This document shows, piece by piece, positions 1-7,889 of a stretch of 64,000 bases of DNA. This stretch comes from Myxococcales bacterium. Lineage in GTDB: Bacteria; Myxococcota_A; Polyangia; Polyangiales; Polyangiaceae. Both the position numbers and the translations under genes were made by a program. The stretch's first letter is position 1, and the number at the start of each line of letters is the position of its first letter. The DNA is taken from positions 806,001-870,000 of the forward strand of contig JADJQX010000001.1 in assembly GCA_016712525.1 (NCBI GenBank), in the 5' to 3' direction. A model generated the notes under the pieces. That model ran no database searches, was not told the origin of the DNA, and was given only the letters and a program-made list of their open reading frames with translations.

Positions 1-20
1 ATGGCGCGCCTCTGACCAGA

Positions 21-50
21 TTTCAGGTACTTGGCGCGAACGTCGGTCGG
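21..50 (+). repeat. Family B repeat, isolated copy
   Basis: Carries TTGGCGCGAACGTCGGTCGG at 31-50 preceded by TTTCAGGTAC. The same two blocks occur in inverse orientation at the 3' end of the RAYT transposase gene near 31.05 kb, and the core recurs four times at 32.17-32.63 kb. This is an isolated copy in a gene-free stretch (1-246) in which nothing else is evident. Confidence 0.7.
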
Positions 51-246
51 TTCTCCGACCAGGTTTCAAGGGGTTACGCGCGGGGCAGGTCCGGCCACCC
101 GATGGCACGGCTCACCTGACCCTCGGCCCGCGTTCGCTCATCTGAGCCAAACGGCCCCACGTGTGCCACCCTGAGCCGACTCACCCGATCCACCACTGAA
201 ATCATTCATCATTTCAGTGGCACGCGTTCTGCTTAGCTCTCCCCTC

Positions 247-1623
247 ATGAACACCACGCTCCGCACGGCCTCGCTCGCTGCTCTCGTCGGTCTCGGCATG
301 CTCGCGGAGGCCCGCCCGGCCGCCGCGTGTGCCGTGTTCACGCCCCCGGTGGCGCCCATCGTGACGGACCACCGCATGATCGTGTCGGTCGGCCGTGACG
401 AGAGCACCCTCTACGACGAGGTGCGGTACCAGGGCTCCCCCGAGTCCTTCGCGTGGGTGCTCCCCATCTCCGGCGAGGCCAAGGTGGGCCTCTCGGCCGA
501 GGTGCTCTTCTCCGCCCTCGACGCCCGCACCCGCGTCACGGTGCGCGCCCCCGACCCGAAGTGCCCGCCGCCGCCGCCGTCGTCCGCGAGCTGCCAAGGG
601 CGCGCCGGGGCCTTCGGTACCCCGGGCGCGGCGAACGACGGCGTGACGGTGACGAAGCGCGAGGTCGTCGGCCCGTACGAGACGGTGCAGCTCCAGAGCA
701 GCGATCCGAAGGCCCTCACCGATTGGCTCGGCAAGAACGGCTTCGTCGTGCCCGACGACGTGAAGCCGCTCGTCGCCACCTACGTCGCCGAGAAGCTCAA
801 CTTCCTCGCGATGAAGCTCGTGCCCGGACAGAACGTGAAGGCGATGCGCCCCATCCGCGTCACCACGAAGGGCTCCAACGTCACGGTGCCGCTCCGCAGC
901 ATCTCGGCGGGTACGGGCCCGTCGGTGAAGCTCGCGCTCTGGGTCGTCGGCCAAGGTCGCTACGAGCCCGTGAATTTCCCCACGTTCACGATCCCGAGCT
1001 CCGACCTCGTGTGGGATTGGACGGCGAACGCGTCGAACCGCGAAGCGCTCCGCAGCGAGAAGCTCGGTATCTCCAAGGGCCGTGGGTGGGAGCTCCACTC
1101 GAGCGTGGACCTCTCGCTCGAAGGCCTCCGCGAAGAGGTCTCGCAGCCGCGCCGCTACGAGCCGAACGACCCGAACGCTCCGAGCGACTACGCGGCGATC
1201 GAGGCCAAAGAAGGCGCTCCGGCGAAGTCGATCGCCGAGGTGAGGGACGAAGATCTCAAGGTGCTCGGGGGCTCGAGCGGCGGCGGCGTTCGTGTGACCT
1301 TCCTCCAGGCCGAGCTCCCGCGCGAGTCGCTCGGCTCGGACATGATCCTCGCGGCGTCGGCCGACCAGAGCCCGCTTCCAGCGGAGCGCACCGTCGCCAA
1401 GGAGATCGGCGAGCCGCAGTGCCCCGTCTACGGAGAGTGCGGCGAGATCGAACGGTACGTCCCGCGCTCCGAGGCCGAAGCCGCGGGCGGGAGCTCCCAG
1501 GCGGCCACCTCCGGATGCTCGACGACGAACGGCGGCACCTCGGGCTCGGGAGCGGGGTCGTTCGCCGCCGTGCTGGGCGTCGCGCTCGCGGTCGTTCGCG
1601 CGAGGGGCCGTCGCGCGCGGTAA
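247..1623 (+). CDS. DUF2330 family secreted protein with MYXO-CTERM-like tail
   Basis: A 458-aa exported protein. A hydrophobic signal peptide ends near the AxA-C region (AAACAVF), and the body begins with the DUF2330 hallmark of a Cys-containing mature N-terminus followed by a conserved 'FAWVLPI' block. The C-terminus has a GC-S/T-rich linker, a short hydrophobic segment and an Arg-rich end (RARGRRAR), resembling myxobacterial MYXO-CTERM sorting tails, so surface or outer-membrane processing is likely. The start at 247 was chosen because the signal peptide begins there; an in-frame ATG at 217 would add ten residues. The biochemical function of DUF2330 is not known to me. Confidence 0.85.
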   Translation: MNTTLRTASLAALVGLGMLAEARPAAACAVFTPPVAPIVTDHRMIVSVGRDESTLYDEVRYQGSPESFAWVLPISGEAKVGLSAEVLFSALDARTRVTVRAPDPKCPPPPPSSASCQGRAGAFGTPGAANDGVTVTKREVVGPYETVQLQSSDPKALTDWLGKNGFVVPDDVKPLVATYVAEKLNFLAMKLVPGQNVKAMRPIRVTTKGSNVTVPLRSISAGTGPSVKLALWVVGQGRYEPVNFPTFTIPSSDLVWDWTANASNREALRSEKLGISKGRGWELHSSVDLSLEGLREEVSQPRRYEPNDPNAPSDYAAIEAKEGAPAKSIAEVRDEDLKVLGGSSGGGVRVTFLQAELPRESLGSDMILAASADQSPLPAERTVAKEIGEPQCPVYGECGEIERYVPRSEAEAAGGSSQAATSGCSTTNGGTSGSGAGSFAAVLGVALAVVRARGRRAR

Positions 1624-1645
1624 CGAAGACCACGCCGTCCGAAGG

Positions 1646-1685
1646 GAGAGGCTGCGGGCCCCGAGCTCGCGGCCTCTCTCGCTTT
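1646..1685 (+). terminator. Probable intrinsic terminator after DUF2330 gene
   Basis: Arms GAGAGGC (1646-1652) and GCCTCTC (1672-1678) form a GC-rich hairpin followed by CTCGCTTTT. It lies 22 bp after the DUF2330 stop. Confidence 0.5.
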
Positions 1686-2037
1686 TCGAAGGAGCCGATC
1701 TGCGTCCACGAGCGCACACCCGCTTAGACCCACCGAATCGTCCCGAACAAGCGCCCTCAGCGTCCGTGCACTACATGAACGCACATCCAGCGGTTCACCC
1801 ATATTGCGCCGATGGCTCAATCTGTGGTTGCCCGCTCGCCCCTCGAGCCGTACGCTCCGTCGCGGTCTCATTCAGGTCGAAGCGACGGAGTCGCGTTCGT
1901 ACACGGAGAAGACCACCGGGGCCATCGACGGAGGGAAGGCCGCGAACCCGATACGGAGCCCGACGCCGGCTCGCCGAAAGGTCGGCCGCCTCGAACGGCC
2001 CCAGCGCCGAGCAGGTCCACGAAGAGAGGGGAAACGC
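1686..2037. other. Intergenic region before the tryptophan-degradation operon
   Basis: About 350 bp with no convincing gene. It should hold the promoter of the dioxygenase operon, but I see no clear -35/-10 pair. A purine-rich stretch (AGAGAGGGGAAA) directly before 2038 is the ribosome-binding site that fixes the dioxygenase start. Confidence 0.5.
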
Positions 2038-2982
2038 ATGAGTACGAACGACAACGGTAGATTCGCCGAAGCGCTCCAGACCGCCCTCGACGGCGCGGTC
2101 TTCAACTCGACCCTGCGCAAGAACGTGGGAGAAGGCGCGCTCGATTACGAGGTCTACCTGAAGACCGGCGAGCTCCTCTCGCTCCAGACCAAGCTCAGCG
2201 CGCTGAGCGCCCCGGACGAGCTCCTCTTCCAGATCGTGCACCAGACCCAAGAGCTCTGGATGAAGCAGCTCGGCTTCGACGCGGTCGTGCTCGTGCGCGC
2301 CATGGACGAGGGCAACCTCATGGGCGCGCTCGCCATGCTCCACCGCATGTTCGTCACGGTGCGCAGCCTGGCCGACCAGGTGCGCATCCTCCAGACCATG
2401 CCACCCGACGTGTTTCAGGTCGTGAGGCGCCAGCTCGGAAACGGGAGCGGCCTCGAGTCGCCGGGGTACAACCGCTTCCACGTGGCGGCCGACGCCATCC
2501 GCGCTGCGTTCTCGCGCTGGTGCGAGCGGCGCAGCACGAAGCTCGTCGACATCTACCTCGAATCCGAGAAGAACGCCGAAACTCACCGCCTCGCCGAGGC
2601 CCTCGTCGATCTCGACGAGGCGTTCCAGGTGTGGATGGTCGTGCACTACATGCTCGTGCGTCGAACCATCGGGGTGGCCAAGTCGGTCAAGGCGCTCGAC
2701 GGCTTCCCCACCGTGCTGCTCGCGAGCCGCATGACCCGCCCGCTCTTCCCCGAGCTGTGGGACGTGCGCGTCGAAATGACCGAGGCGTGGAAGCGCGAGG
2801 GCGGGTATTCGCCCGGCGCGGAGCGTGAGGGCGAGGGCGCGTCACCTCCGGTCCACGCGTGCGCACACGCAGCGGCGCTCGGCTCGCAGGGGCCCTACGG
2901 CGGATCGCACTCCGGTCTCAGGCCCGCCGTCCGCGAGGGCGAAGGCGAAGGGCCCGCGTCGACTCGCTCGGGGACACGATGA
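2038..2982 (+). CDS. kynA: Tryptophan 2,3-dioxygenase
   Basis: A 314-aa haem dioxygenase that opens the indole ring of L-tryptophan to N-formylkynurenine. The family signature is visible near residues 65-85 (FQIVHQTQELWMKQLGFD), as is the helical region with 'VFQVVRRQLGNGSGLESPGYN' features. ATG 2038 follows a strong Shine-Dalgarno; the longer open frame upstream has no protein character. After about residue 258 there is a roughly 55-residue Gly/Glu/Arg-rich extension not typical of the family. The stop overlaps the next gene as ATGA (2979-2982), indicating translational coupling with the kynureninase-like gene. Confidence 0.9.
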   Translation: MSTNDNGRFAEALQTALDGAVFNSTLRKNVGEGALDYEVYLKTGELLSLQTKLSALSAPDELLFQIVHQTQELWMKQLGFDAVVLVRAMDEGNLMGALAMLHRMFVTVRSLADQVRILQTMPPDVFQVVRRQLGNGSGLESPGYNRFHVAADAIRAAFSRWCERRSTKLVDIYLESEKNAETHRLAEALVDLDEAFQVWMVVHYMLVRRTIGVAKSVKALDGFPTVLLASRMTRPLFPELWDVRVEMTEAWKREGGYSPGAEREGEGASPPVHACAHAAALGSQGPYGGSHSGLRPAVREGEGEGPASTRSGTR

Positions 2983-4130
2983 CCTTCGACGGCACGAAGC
3001 TCCGCGCCATCCGCGAGGAGTTTCCGGTCCTCGCGGGCTCCATCTACCTCAACACGAACTCGACGGGCGCCTTCCCGCGCGCGGCCGAGGAGGCGCTCGA
3101 GGGCTTCGGCGCGCTGCTCGGCTCGTGGCGCGACGAGCTCTGGAAAGAGCGCTTCTTCGGCGATCTCGCCGCCCACGCCGACGCCCTCGCCGAGCTCGTC
3201 GGCGGGGAGAAGGGCTCGGTCGTGACGGACGCGAACGTGGCCACGCTGCTCGGGCGCGTGGTCTCGTGTTTCGCCTTCGAGGATCGCCCGAAGCTCGTCA
3301 CGACCACGCTCGATTTTCCGACGGCGCCCTTCCTCTTCCAGGGCTTCGCGCGGTACGGCGCCGAGCCCGTCGTCGTGCCGTCTCGGGACGGCGTCCGCGT
3401 CGACACGGAGGGCCTCCTACGCGCCGTCGACGAACGCACGCGCCTCGTGTGTATACCGCATGCAACTCCGGGCACGGGGGCCCTGGTCGATCTCGGCGCC
3501 GTCGTCGCGAGGGCGCGCGAGGTAGGCGCGCTCGTCGCGGTCGACGCGTTCGCCACCGTGGGCGCCGTCCCGATCGACGCACGCGCGCTCGACCTCGATT
3601 TCGTCCTGGGCGGCTCGCACAAGTTCTTGTGTGGCCTCGGCGCCGCGTTCCTCTACGTGAAGCCGAAGCTCCTCCCCGAGCTCCGCCCTGCCGTCACGGG
3701 CTGGATGGGCACCGAGGACCCTCTCGCCTTCGGAGACGCACTGACGCACGCCACGGGCACACGCCGCTTCCTCGCGGGGACGCCGAGCGTCATCGGGGCG
3801 CTCGTGTCCAGGCCCGGCCTCGCCATGGTCCGCGAGCTCGGGGTCGACGCGATCCGCGCGCGCTCCACGGCGCTCACCGGCCGCGTCATCGCCCGGGCCA
3901 AAGAGGCGAAGATCGACGTCAAAACCCCGGAGAGGCCGGAGGAGCGCGGCGCGATCGCGTGCCTCTCCTTCCCGGGAGACGCGGCGGTGCACAAGGAGCT
4001 CCTCGCCCGAAACATGGTGACGAGCTACCGCGGGCTCATCCGCGTCGCGCCGCACTTCTACACGACCGACGAAGAGCTCGAGACCTTCATGGATACGCTC
4101 GTCGAGCTCGCGCGAAAGGCCCGAGCATGA
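2979..4130 (+). CDS. kynU: Kynureninase-like PLP enzyme (aminotransferase class V fold)
   Basis: A 383-aa fold-type I PLP enzyme. The N-terminus has the kynureninase-like 'YLNTNSTGAFPRA' block, and the cofactor lysine is predicted at K215 in 'GGSHKFLCG'. Aromatic and substrate-site blocks such as 'TGWMGTEDPLAF' and 'RVAPHFYTTDEE' resemble bacterial kynureninases. The predicted reaction is cleavage of kynurenine (or a derivative) to anthranilate and alanine. Its position directly after the dioxygenase, with ATGA overlaps on both sides, supports this. A formamidase and a kynurenine 3-monooxygenase are absent nearby. Another class V enzyme cannot be excluded from sequence alone. Confidence 0.75.
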   Translation: MTFDGTKLRAIREEFPVLAGSIYLNTNSTGAFPRAAEEALEGFGALLGSWRDELWKERFFGDLAAHADALAELVGGEKGSVVTDANVATLLGRVVSCFAFEDRPKLVTTTLDFPTAPFLFQGFARYGAEPVVVPSRDGVRVDTEGLLRAVDERTRLVCIPHATPGTGALVDLGAVVARAREVGALVAVDAFATVGAVPIDARALDLDFVLGGSHKFLCGLGAAFLYVKPKLLPELRPAVTGWMGTEDPLAFGDALTHATGTRRFLAGTPSVIGALVSRPGLAMVRELGVDAIRARSTALTGRVIARAKEAKIDVKTPERPEERGAIACLSFPGDAAVHKELLARNMVTSYRGLIRVAPHFYTTDEELETFMDTLVELARKARA

Positions 4131-5128
4131 ACGCGCGGAGCCTCCTCAGCCTGCTCTTCCATGGGAAAAAGGCCCTCGATCTCGTCGACGCGGCGAGGCG
4201 GATGGGCATCGTCGCGCGCCTCGATCGTGGGCCCGTCACGCTCGCCGAGCTGGCCCGCGAGACGGGTGCCATCGAGAAGCGCCTCTACAAGCTCATGGAC
4301 GGCCTCGAGAGCCTCGGCCTCGTCGTGCGCACCCAGCCCGAGGACGCCATCGGCTCGGCCGTCTACTCCACGAAGGAGCCGCTCGGGCCCGCGGTCGACG
4401 CGGTCTTGGGAGAGGGCTCGATCGAGCGCGATCGCGACACCTACCCGTGGCAAGAGACGTTCGAGAAGATCCCCGAGATCGTGCGCGGAGAGCGCACCCC
4501 TCGAGGGTTCTCGTGGCCGCCCGCCACGGACGAAGAGCTCCGCGCCTTCGAGAAGAGCATGACCCAGGGCGCGCCGCCCATCGCGCTCGCCCTGCGCGAC
4601 GCGGGAGATTGCCTCTTCCCGAAGCGCGACGCGCGCTGGCTCGACGTGGGGGGTGGCGATGGCTTCGTCGCGGAAGAGCTCCTCGCCGTGCACCCCGAGC
4701 TCCGCGCCGACGTGTACAACCTCGCCGCCGCCGAGCCGCTCGTGCGGGCGCGAAGCGAGAAGCTCGGCCACCGGAGGCTCGGGTTTTACCCGGGTAATTT
4801 CCTCGAGGAGCCGTTGCCTTCGGGCTACGACACCATCTCCTTCGTGCGTGTCCTCCACGACTGGCCGGCCGACATCGCGCGCACCCTGGTGACGAAGGCG
4901 TTCGACGCCCTCCCCTCGGGCGGCACGATCTTCGTCTGCGAAGAGTTCCGAAACGCCGAGCGCCTCGCGGTGCAGTTCTTCTGGACGTACTTCCTCGTCG
5001 GCTTCGACACGTGCGTGAGCCGCCTGCGCGAGCGCGAGTGGTACGAAGAGGCGTTCACGCGCGCCGGCTTCGTCGACGTGGCCTTCCGCCCCGGCGGGTT
5101 CGAGGTCGTCTTCGCGCGAAAGCCGTGA
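4127..5128 (+). CDS. SAM-dependent methyltransferase (O-methyltransferase, Methyltransf_2-like)
   Basis: A 333-aa protein. An N-terminal winged-helix dimerisation domain (about residues 1-100) resembles plant-type O-methyltransferases. The Rossmann domain follows, with the SAM-binding motif DVGGGDG at residues 173-179 and a conserved 'FVRVLHDWP' block. In this family the His of the HDWP-like block is the general base for methylating hydroxyl groups, which fits a hydroxylated aromatic acceptor. It overlaps the kynureninase-like gene by ATGA (4127-4130), so it probably acts on a kynurenine or anthranilate-derived product. The acceptor is inferred from context only; C- or N-methylation is possible. 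Confidence 0.8.
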   Translation: MNARSLLSLLFHGKKALDLVDAARRMGIVARLDRGPVTLAELARETGAIEKRLYKLMDGLESLGLVVRTQPEDAIGSAVYSTKEPLGPAVDAVLGEGSIERDRDTYPWQETFEKIPEIVRGERTPRGFSWPPATDEELRAFEKSMTQGAPPIALALRDAGDCLFPKRDARWLDVGGGDGFVAEELLAVHPELRADVYNLAAAEPLVRARSEKLGHRRLGFYPGNFLEEPLPSGYDTISFVRVLHDWPADIARTLVTKAFDALPSGGTIFVCEEFRNAERLAVQFFWTYFLVGFDTCVSRLREREWYEEAFTRAGFVDVAFRPGGFEVVFARKP

Positions 5129-5228
5129 GCGGAGGCCGCCCCTCCCCCTCACGTTCGTGTGACACCGGCGCGCGCCCTCGCGCCTACCCACGCCTTCGTT
5201 CGTTCTGTTTCGTGGAAAGGACTCCTCG

Positions 5229-5615
5229 ATGATCCCCCGGATATTGGTGCTCGACGACAACGCGATGACCCTCGAGATCACGAAGGACGCCCTCGAGAAC
5301 GAGGGCTTCGTGGTCGACACCGCGCTCACGCTCGGCGAGTTCGAGTCGCTGCGCGACGCGCGCCCGAGCCCCGATCTCTTCCTCGTCGACGTGCAGATGC
5401 CGGAGATGGAGGGCGACGAGGTCGTCTCGCTCCTGCGCAGGAAACACGAGGTGGCCGTGCCCATTCTGCTCGTCTCGTCCCTCCCCGACGGGGACCTCGA
5501 GCAGCGCACCTCCACGTCGCTCGCGACGGGCTTCGTCTCGAAGGCCGCTGGCGTCGACGCGCTCGTCGCGATGGTGCGCCACCTCATGGCCGACTACGAG
5601 CCCCACGAGGGCTGA
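5229..5615 (+). CDS. Single-domain response regulator (CheY-like receiver)
   Basis: A 128-aa stand-alone receiver domain with the full acidic pocket D9/D10, phospho-acceptor D54 in 'FLVDVQMPEMEG', S83/S84 in place of the switch Thr/Ser, and conserved K105 in 'GFVSKAAG'. No output domain is present, so it should act by protein-protein contact in a phosphorelay or motility pathway. No histidine kinase is adjacent; the partner must be elsewhere. Confidence 0.9.
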   Translation: MIPRILVLDDNAMTLEITKDALENEGFVVDTALTLGEFESLRDARPSPDLFLVDVQMPEMEGDEVVSLLRRKHEVAVPILLVSSLPDGDLEQRTSTSLATGFVSKAAGVDALVAMVRHLMADYEPHEG

Positions 5616-5620
5616 CAGGT

Positions 5621-5651
5621 CTGCCTCGCCGCGTGTACGTCGCCGAGGCAG
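5621..5651 (+). terminator. Possible terminator hairpin after receiver gene
   Basis: CTGCCTCG (5621-5628) pairs with CGAGGCAG (5644-5651), a perfect 8-bp stem located 6 bp after the receiver stop. No T-tract follows, so it may be only an RNA 3'-end stabiliser. Confidence 0.4.
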
Positions 5652-6016
5652 GGGGACGGGCTGTCGCTGCCCCCACCTCCACCCTCGAGGGCGAGGTCCA
5701 CGGCATGCTCGGTGAGCGCCCCGACGTCGAGTGCGCCCTGTCGATCTTCGGGCGGGCCATGCACGAAGACCTGCGCGCGATCGAGATGCGCCGCGCGCCA
5801 CCTGCTGAGCCTCCTCGACCGCCCGCCGCAGCGCTACCTTCACCTGAAGATGAGCGTCGTGCGGCGCTCCGCTCTCTCGAGTCAAAAAACGGCGGCTCCG
5901 CGGCGCGCGCGAATGCGCGAAGAGGACCCGCTCCGCGATTGGAAGGGGGGCTCGAGCGAGGCCCCCTCGTCCACGAGCGGATGCGAGGCGCGCCCTCCCA
6001 AATAGGTCTAACACGA
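5652..6016. other. Gene-free stretch before the XRE operon
   Basis: About 365 bp of high-GC DNA. Short open frames exist, but none has a ribosome-binding site, a domain or protein-like composition. It may be decayed coding sequence. It ends abruptly at the AT-rich leader of the XRE gene. Confidence 0.5.
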
Positions 6017-6156
6017 TGATATCAAACAGTATTTTTGCTTACATCGGCGATTCGATGAGGGAACCTGCATTTCGATAAATGCTCGTTTTTGGTGATAATT
6101 TTGGATACATCGTGGAGACGCATCGAAATTTCGATATATTCATCGGAGGTTCGATG
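6017..6156 (+). promoter_or_regulatory. AT-rich operator region with CGAT inverted repeats upstream of XRE/nucleotidyltransferase pair
   Basis: This is the most AT-rich segment I noticed in the window. It contains TGATATCA (6017-6024); CATCG-N6-CGATG (6042-6057); GCATTT-CGAT-AAATGC (6067-6082); the perfect palindrome ATCGAAATTTCGAT (6122-6135); and a second CATCG-N6-CGATG (6141-6156) that covers the GGAGG ribosome-binding site and the ATG of the XRE gene. The TATATT at 6134-6139 could be a -10. The arrangement fits autorepression by the XRE protein, including direct occlusion of translation or transcription start. Confidence 0.7.
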
Positions 6157-6927
6157 CGCTCTTCTTCCCCGAGCTTGAACACCGCACGTCAGAACATTCG
6201 CCATGCCCTGCGTGAGCTTCGAATCTCGCGTGGGCTCTCCCAGGCAGACCTCGCCCGGCGCCTGGGGATGTCGCAGAGCCGCCTAAGTGAGGTCGAGCGC
6301 GGCGCGGGATCGTTCACGGCCGAGCAGCTCGTCGAGGCGCTTCGCACGTTCAACGTTCCGCTCGATCACATCATCCCCGGCGGCGCCGTGGAGGACCAGC
6401 TCCAGAGCACCCTCGTCCGGTTCGGGGCGCTCCACCTCCACGCCCCCGAAGGCACGCTCCCGAGCGAGCGCCTCGGCCGCCTCGCGACGGCCCTCCGCGA
6501 GACGTTGGTCACCACGAAGTCGCCCCGCCTGCTCGCGGCGCTCGCCCCCGTGCTCGCCCGAAACGTGGACACGATCGACCTCGGCGAGCTCCAGCTCGAG
6601 ATGCGGAGGCTCGGGCGCGAGGCGAGGCTCGGATGGGCCCTCGAGAGCACGCTCGCGGCACTCGGCGCCGAGCTCGAGGCCCCCCTCCCGCTCGACTGGG
6701 CCAAGCTCTATCGGCGCGCGAAGGCGGTCCTCGGGCCCGCCGTGGCGCACCTCGAACGCACCCGGCGCGCCGACGCCCCACCCGACGTCCTCGACGCCTC
6801 GATTCGAAGCCAGAAGACGATCGACACGATCCGAGCGCACGCCGACACCATCGCCGCGCGCTGGGGCATCGTGACCACGATGACGACGGAAGACTTCCAA
6901 AGGGCCCTGCGAGACGCCCGTGAGTGA
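6154..6927 (+). CDS. XRE-family HTH regulator, probable antitoxin/autorepressor
   Basis: A 257-aa protein with an N-terminal HTH_3 domain (about residues 12-70, core 'GLSQADLARRLGMSQSRLSEVERG') and a long helical C-terminal part of unknown fold. ATG 6154 is preceded by GGAGG at 6145-6149; an upstream in-frame ATG at 6079 would add 25 unlikely residues and place the operator palindromes inside the gene. It overlaps the nucleotidyltransferase gene by 8 bp. The order regulator-then-MNT nucleotidyltransferase and the palindromic leader match toxin-antitoxin pairs of the AbiE/MenAT-like type, although the C-terminal part is longer than usual for an antitoxin. Confidence 0.8.
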   Translation: MRSSSPSLNTARQNIRHALRELRISRGLSQADLARRLGMSQSRLSEVERGAGSFTAEQLVEALRTFNVPLDHIIPGGAVEDQLQSTLVRFGALHLHAPEGTLPSERLGRLATALRETLVTTKSPRLLAALAPVLARNVDTIDLGELQLEMRRLGREARLGWALESTLAALGAELEAPLPLDWAKLYRRAKAVLGPAVAHLERTRRADAPPDVLDASIRSQKTIDTIRAHADTIAARWGIVTTMTTEDFQRALRDARE

Positions 6928-7507
6928 GGCCTTCTTTCGCGACCTCGACACGGCATGGAGCCTCCCCGAGCGCGCCACGCTCTGCCTCATCGGCGGCACC
7001 GCGCTGCGCCTCGGCCACGCCCACACGCGCGTGACGAACGACGCGGACATCCTCGAGACCGCCGAGCTCTCGCCGGCGATCCGGGGTGAGCTCCTACGGC
7101 TCGCGGCGAGGGGCACCCCGCTCGCGCGCCGGCACAATCTCTACGTGGAGGTCATCGCCCCCGGCCTCCCGTTCCTCCCCCGGGCTCCCCGCTACCACGC
7201 GGTGGCCTTCACGCCCCCGCTGGCGAAGCTCGCGCTGCTCACCCTCGACGCCACGGACGTCGCCGTCTCGAAGCTCAAGCGCTTCCACGCGAACGATCGG
7301 AGCGACATCGAGGCGATGGTCGACGCGGGGCACGTGGTCCATGCCGACCTCGTCGAGCGCTTCCGCTCCGCCGTGGACGGGTGGCTCGGGAGCGCCTACG
7401 AGGATGACCTCCCTCGTTGCGTTCGCAACTTGCACGCGGTGGAACGGGACATCTTCACCGTCGCCGAGTCCGCCGTCGAGCTCCCGAGCTACCTCGACGA
7501 GGCCTGA
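6920..7507 (+). CDS. MNT-fold nucleotidyltransferase (DUF6036-like), putative toxin partner
   Basis: A 195-aa protein from a GTG start. The minimal nucleotidyltransferase signature is GGT at residues 25-27 followed by the acidic pair in 'TNDADI' (D41, D43). Such proteins transfer nucleotides to tRNA or protein targets in AbiEii/MenT-like toxins. DUF6036-type proteins share this GG..DxD arrangement, and 'LVALK/SKLKRFHANDRSDIEAM' at about 115-130 is a typical family block (here 'AVSKLKRFHANDRSDIEAM'). It starts 8 bp inside the XRE gene, so the two are translationally coupled. The toxin role is inferred from context. Confidence 0.75.
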   Translation: MSEAFFRDLDTAWSLPERATLCLIGGTALRLGHAHTRVTNDADILETAELSPAIRGELLRLAARGTPLARRHNLYVEVIAPGLPFLPRAPRYHAVAFTPPLAKLALLTLDATDVAVSKLKRFHANDRSDIEAMVDAGHVVHADLVERFRSAVDGWLGSAYEDDLPRCVRNLHAVERDIFTVAESAVELPSYLDEA

Positions 7508-7580
7508 CCTAGAGGGGCGTAGAGCTCACTCCCTCGAGGCGCTCCCAGCGAGCGATGGCGAGGACGTTCGGGGCGATGTC

Positions 7581-7886
7581 ATGGTCTTCGTCGGCAACCC
7601 ATGCATGATACAAATCTACTCGGGCAGGGTGCGCAAGGTCGCCCCGATGGGCCCGTGGATCAACGTGCTCGATCCTGGCTTCGACCTCCACGTGCGCGAG
7701 GGCGCCGCGACCTCGGCGTTCGTCGTCAGGAAGGCCACCTCGGACGGCGTCGTCACCTCCCTCGAGCTCTACACCCCGGACGGCGAGACGCTCGTCTACG
7801 TCGTCGGGAAGCGAAAGGGAGGGATGCCCGAGAACGAAGGGTGGCGAGCCACGCTCGAGGCCGCGAGGACCGCCGTTTCGTCCTGA
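7581..7886 (+). CDS. Orphan C-terminal domain of a HemS/ChuS-type hemin-degrading factor
   Basis: A 101-aa open frame matching from memory the last quarter of HemS/ChuS/HmuS proteins: 'MVFVGNP', 'GPWINVLDP', 'FDLHVRE', 'VVRKATSDGVVTSLEL' and 'GKRKGG' occur in the family order. Full-length homologues are about 350 aa with two pseudo-repeats, so this is roughly one quarter. The usual 'IQIHTG' is 'IQIYSG' here. The same frame remains open upstream into the nucleotidyltransferase gene, and no good ribosome-binding site precedes ATG 7581. It is either a gene remnant left by recombination or a reduced single-domain haem-binding protein. Confidence 0.6.
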   Translation: MVFVGNPCMIQIYSGRVRKVAPMGPWINVLDPGFDLHVREGAATSAFVVRKATSDGVVTSLELYTPDGETLVYVVGKRKGGMPENEGWRATLEAARTAVSS

Positions 7887-7889
7887 CCA

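Noticed and set aside
214..1719. Long antisense frame (501 aa) opposite the DUF2330 gene
   Set aside because: Arg/Ala/Glu/Asp-rich shadow of the real frame in high-GC DNA; the DUF2330 gene has the signal peptide and family motifs.
5712..6005. 97-aa open frame after the receiver gene
   Set aside because: Ser/Arg-rich composition with no domain or ribosome-binding site, as expected of a non-coding frame.
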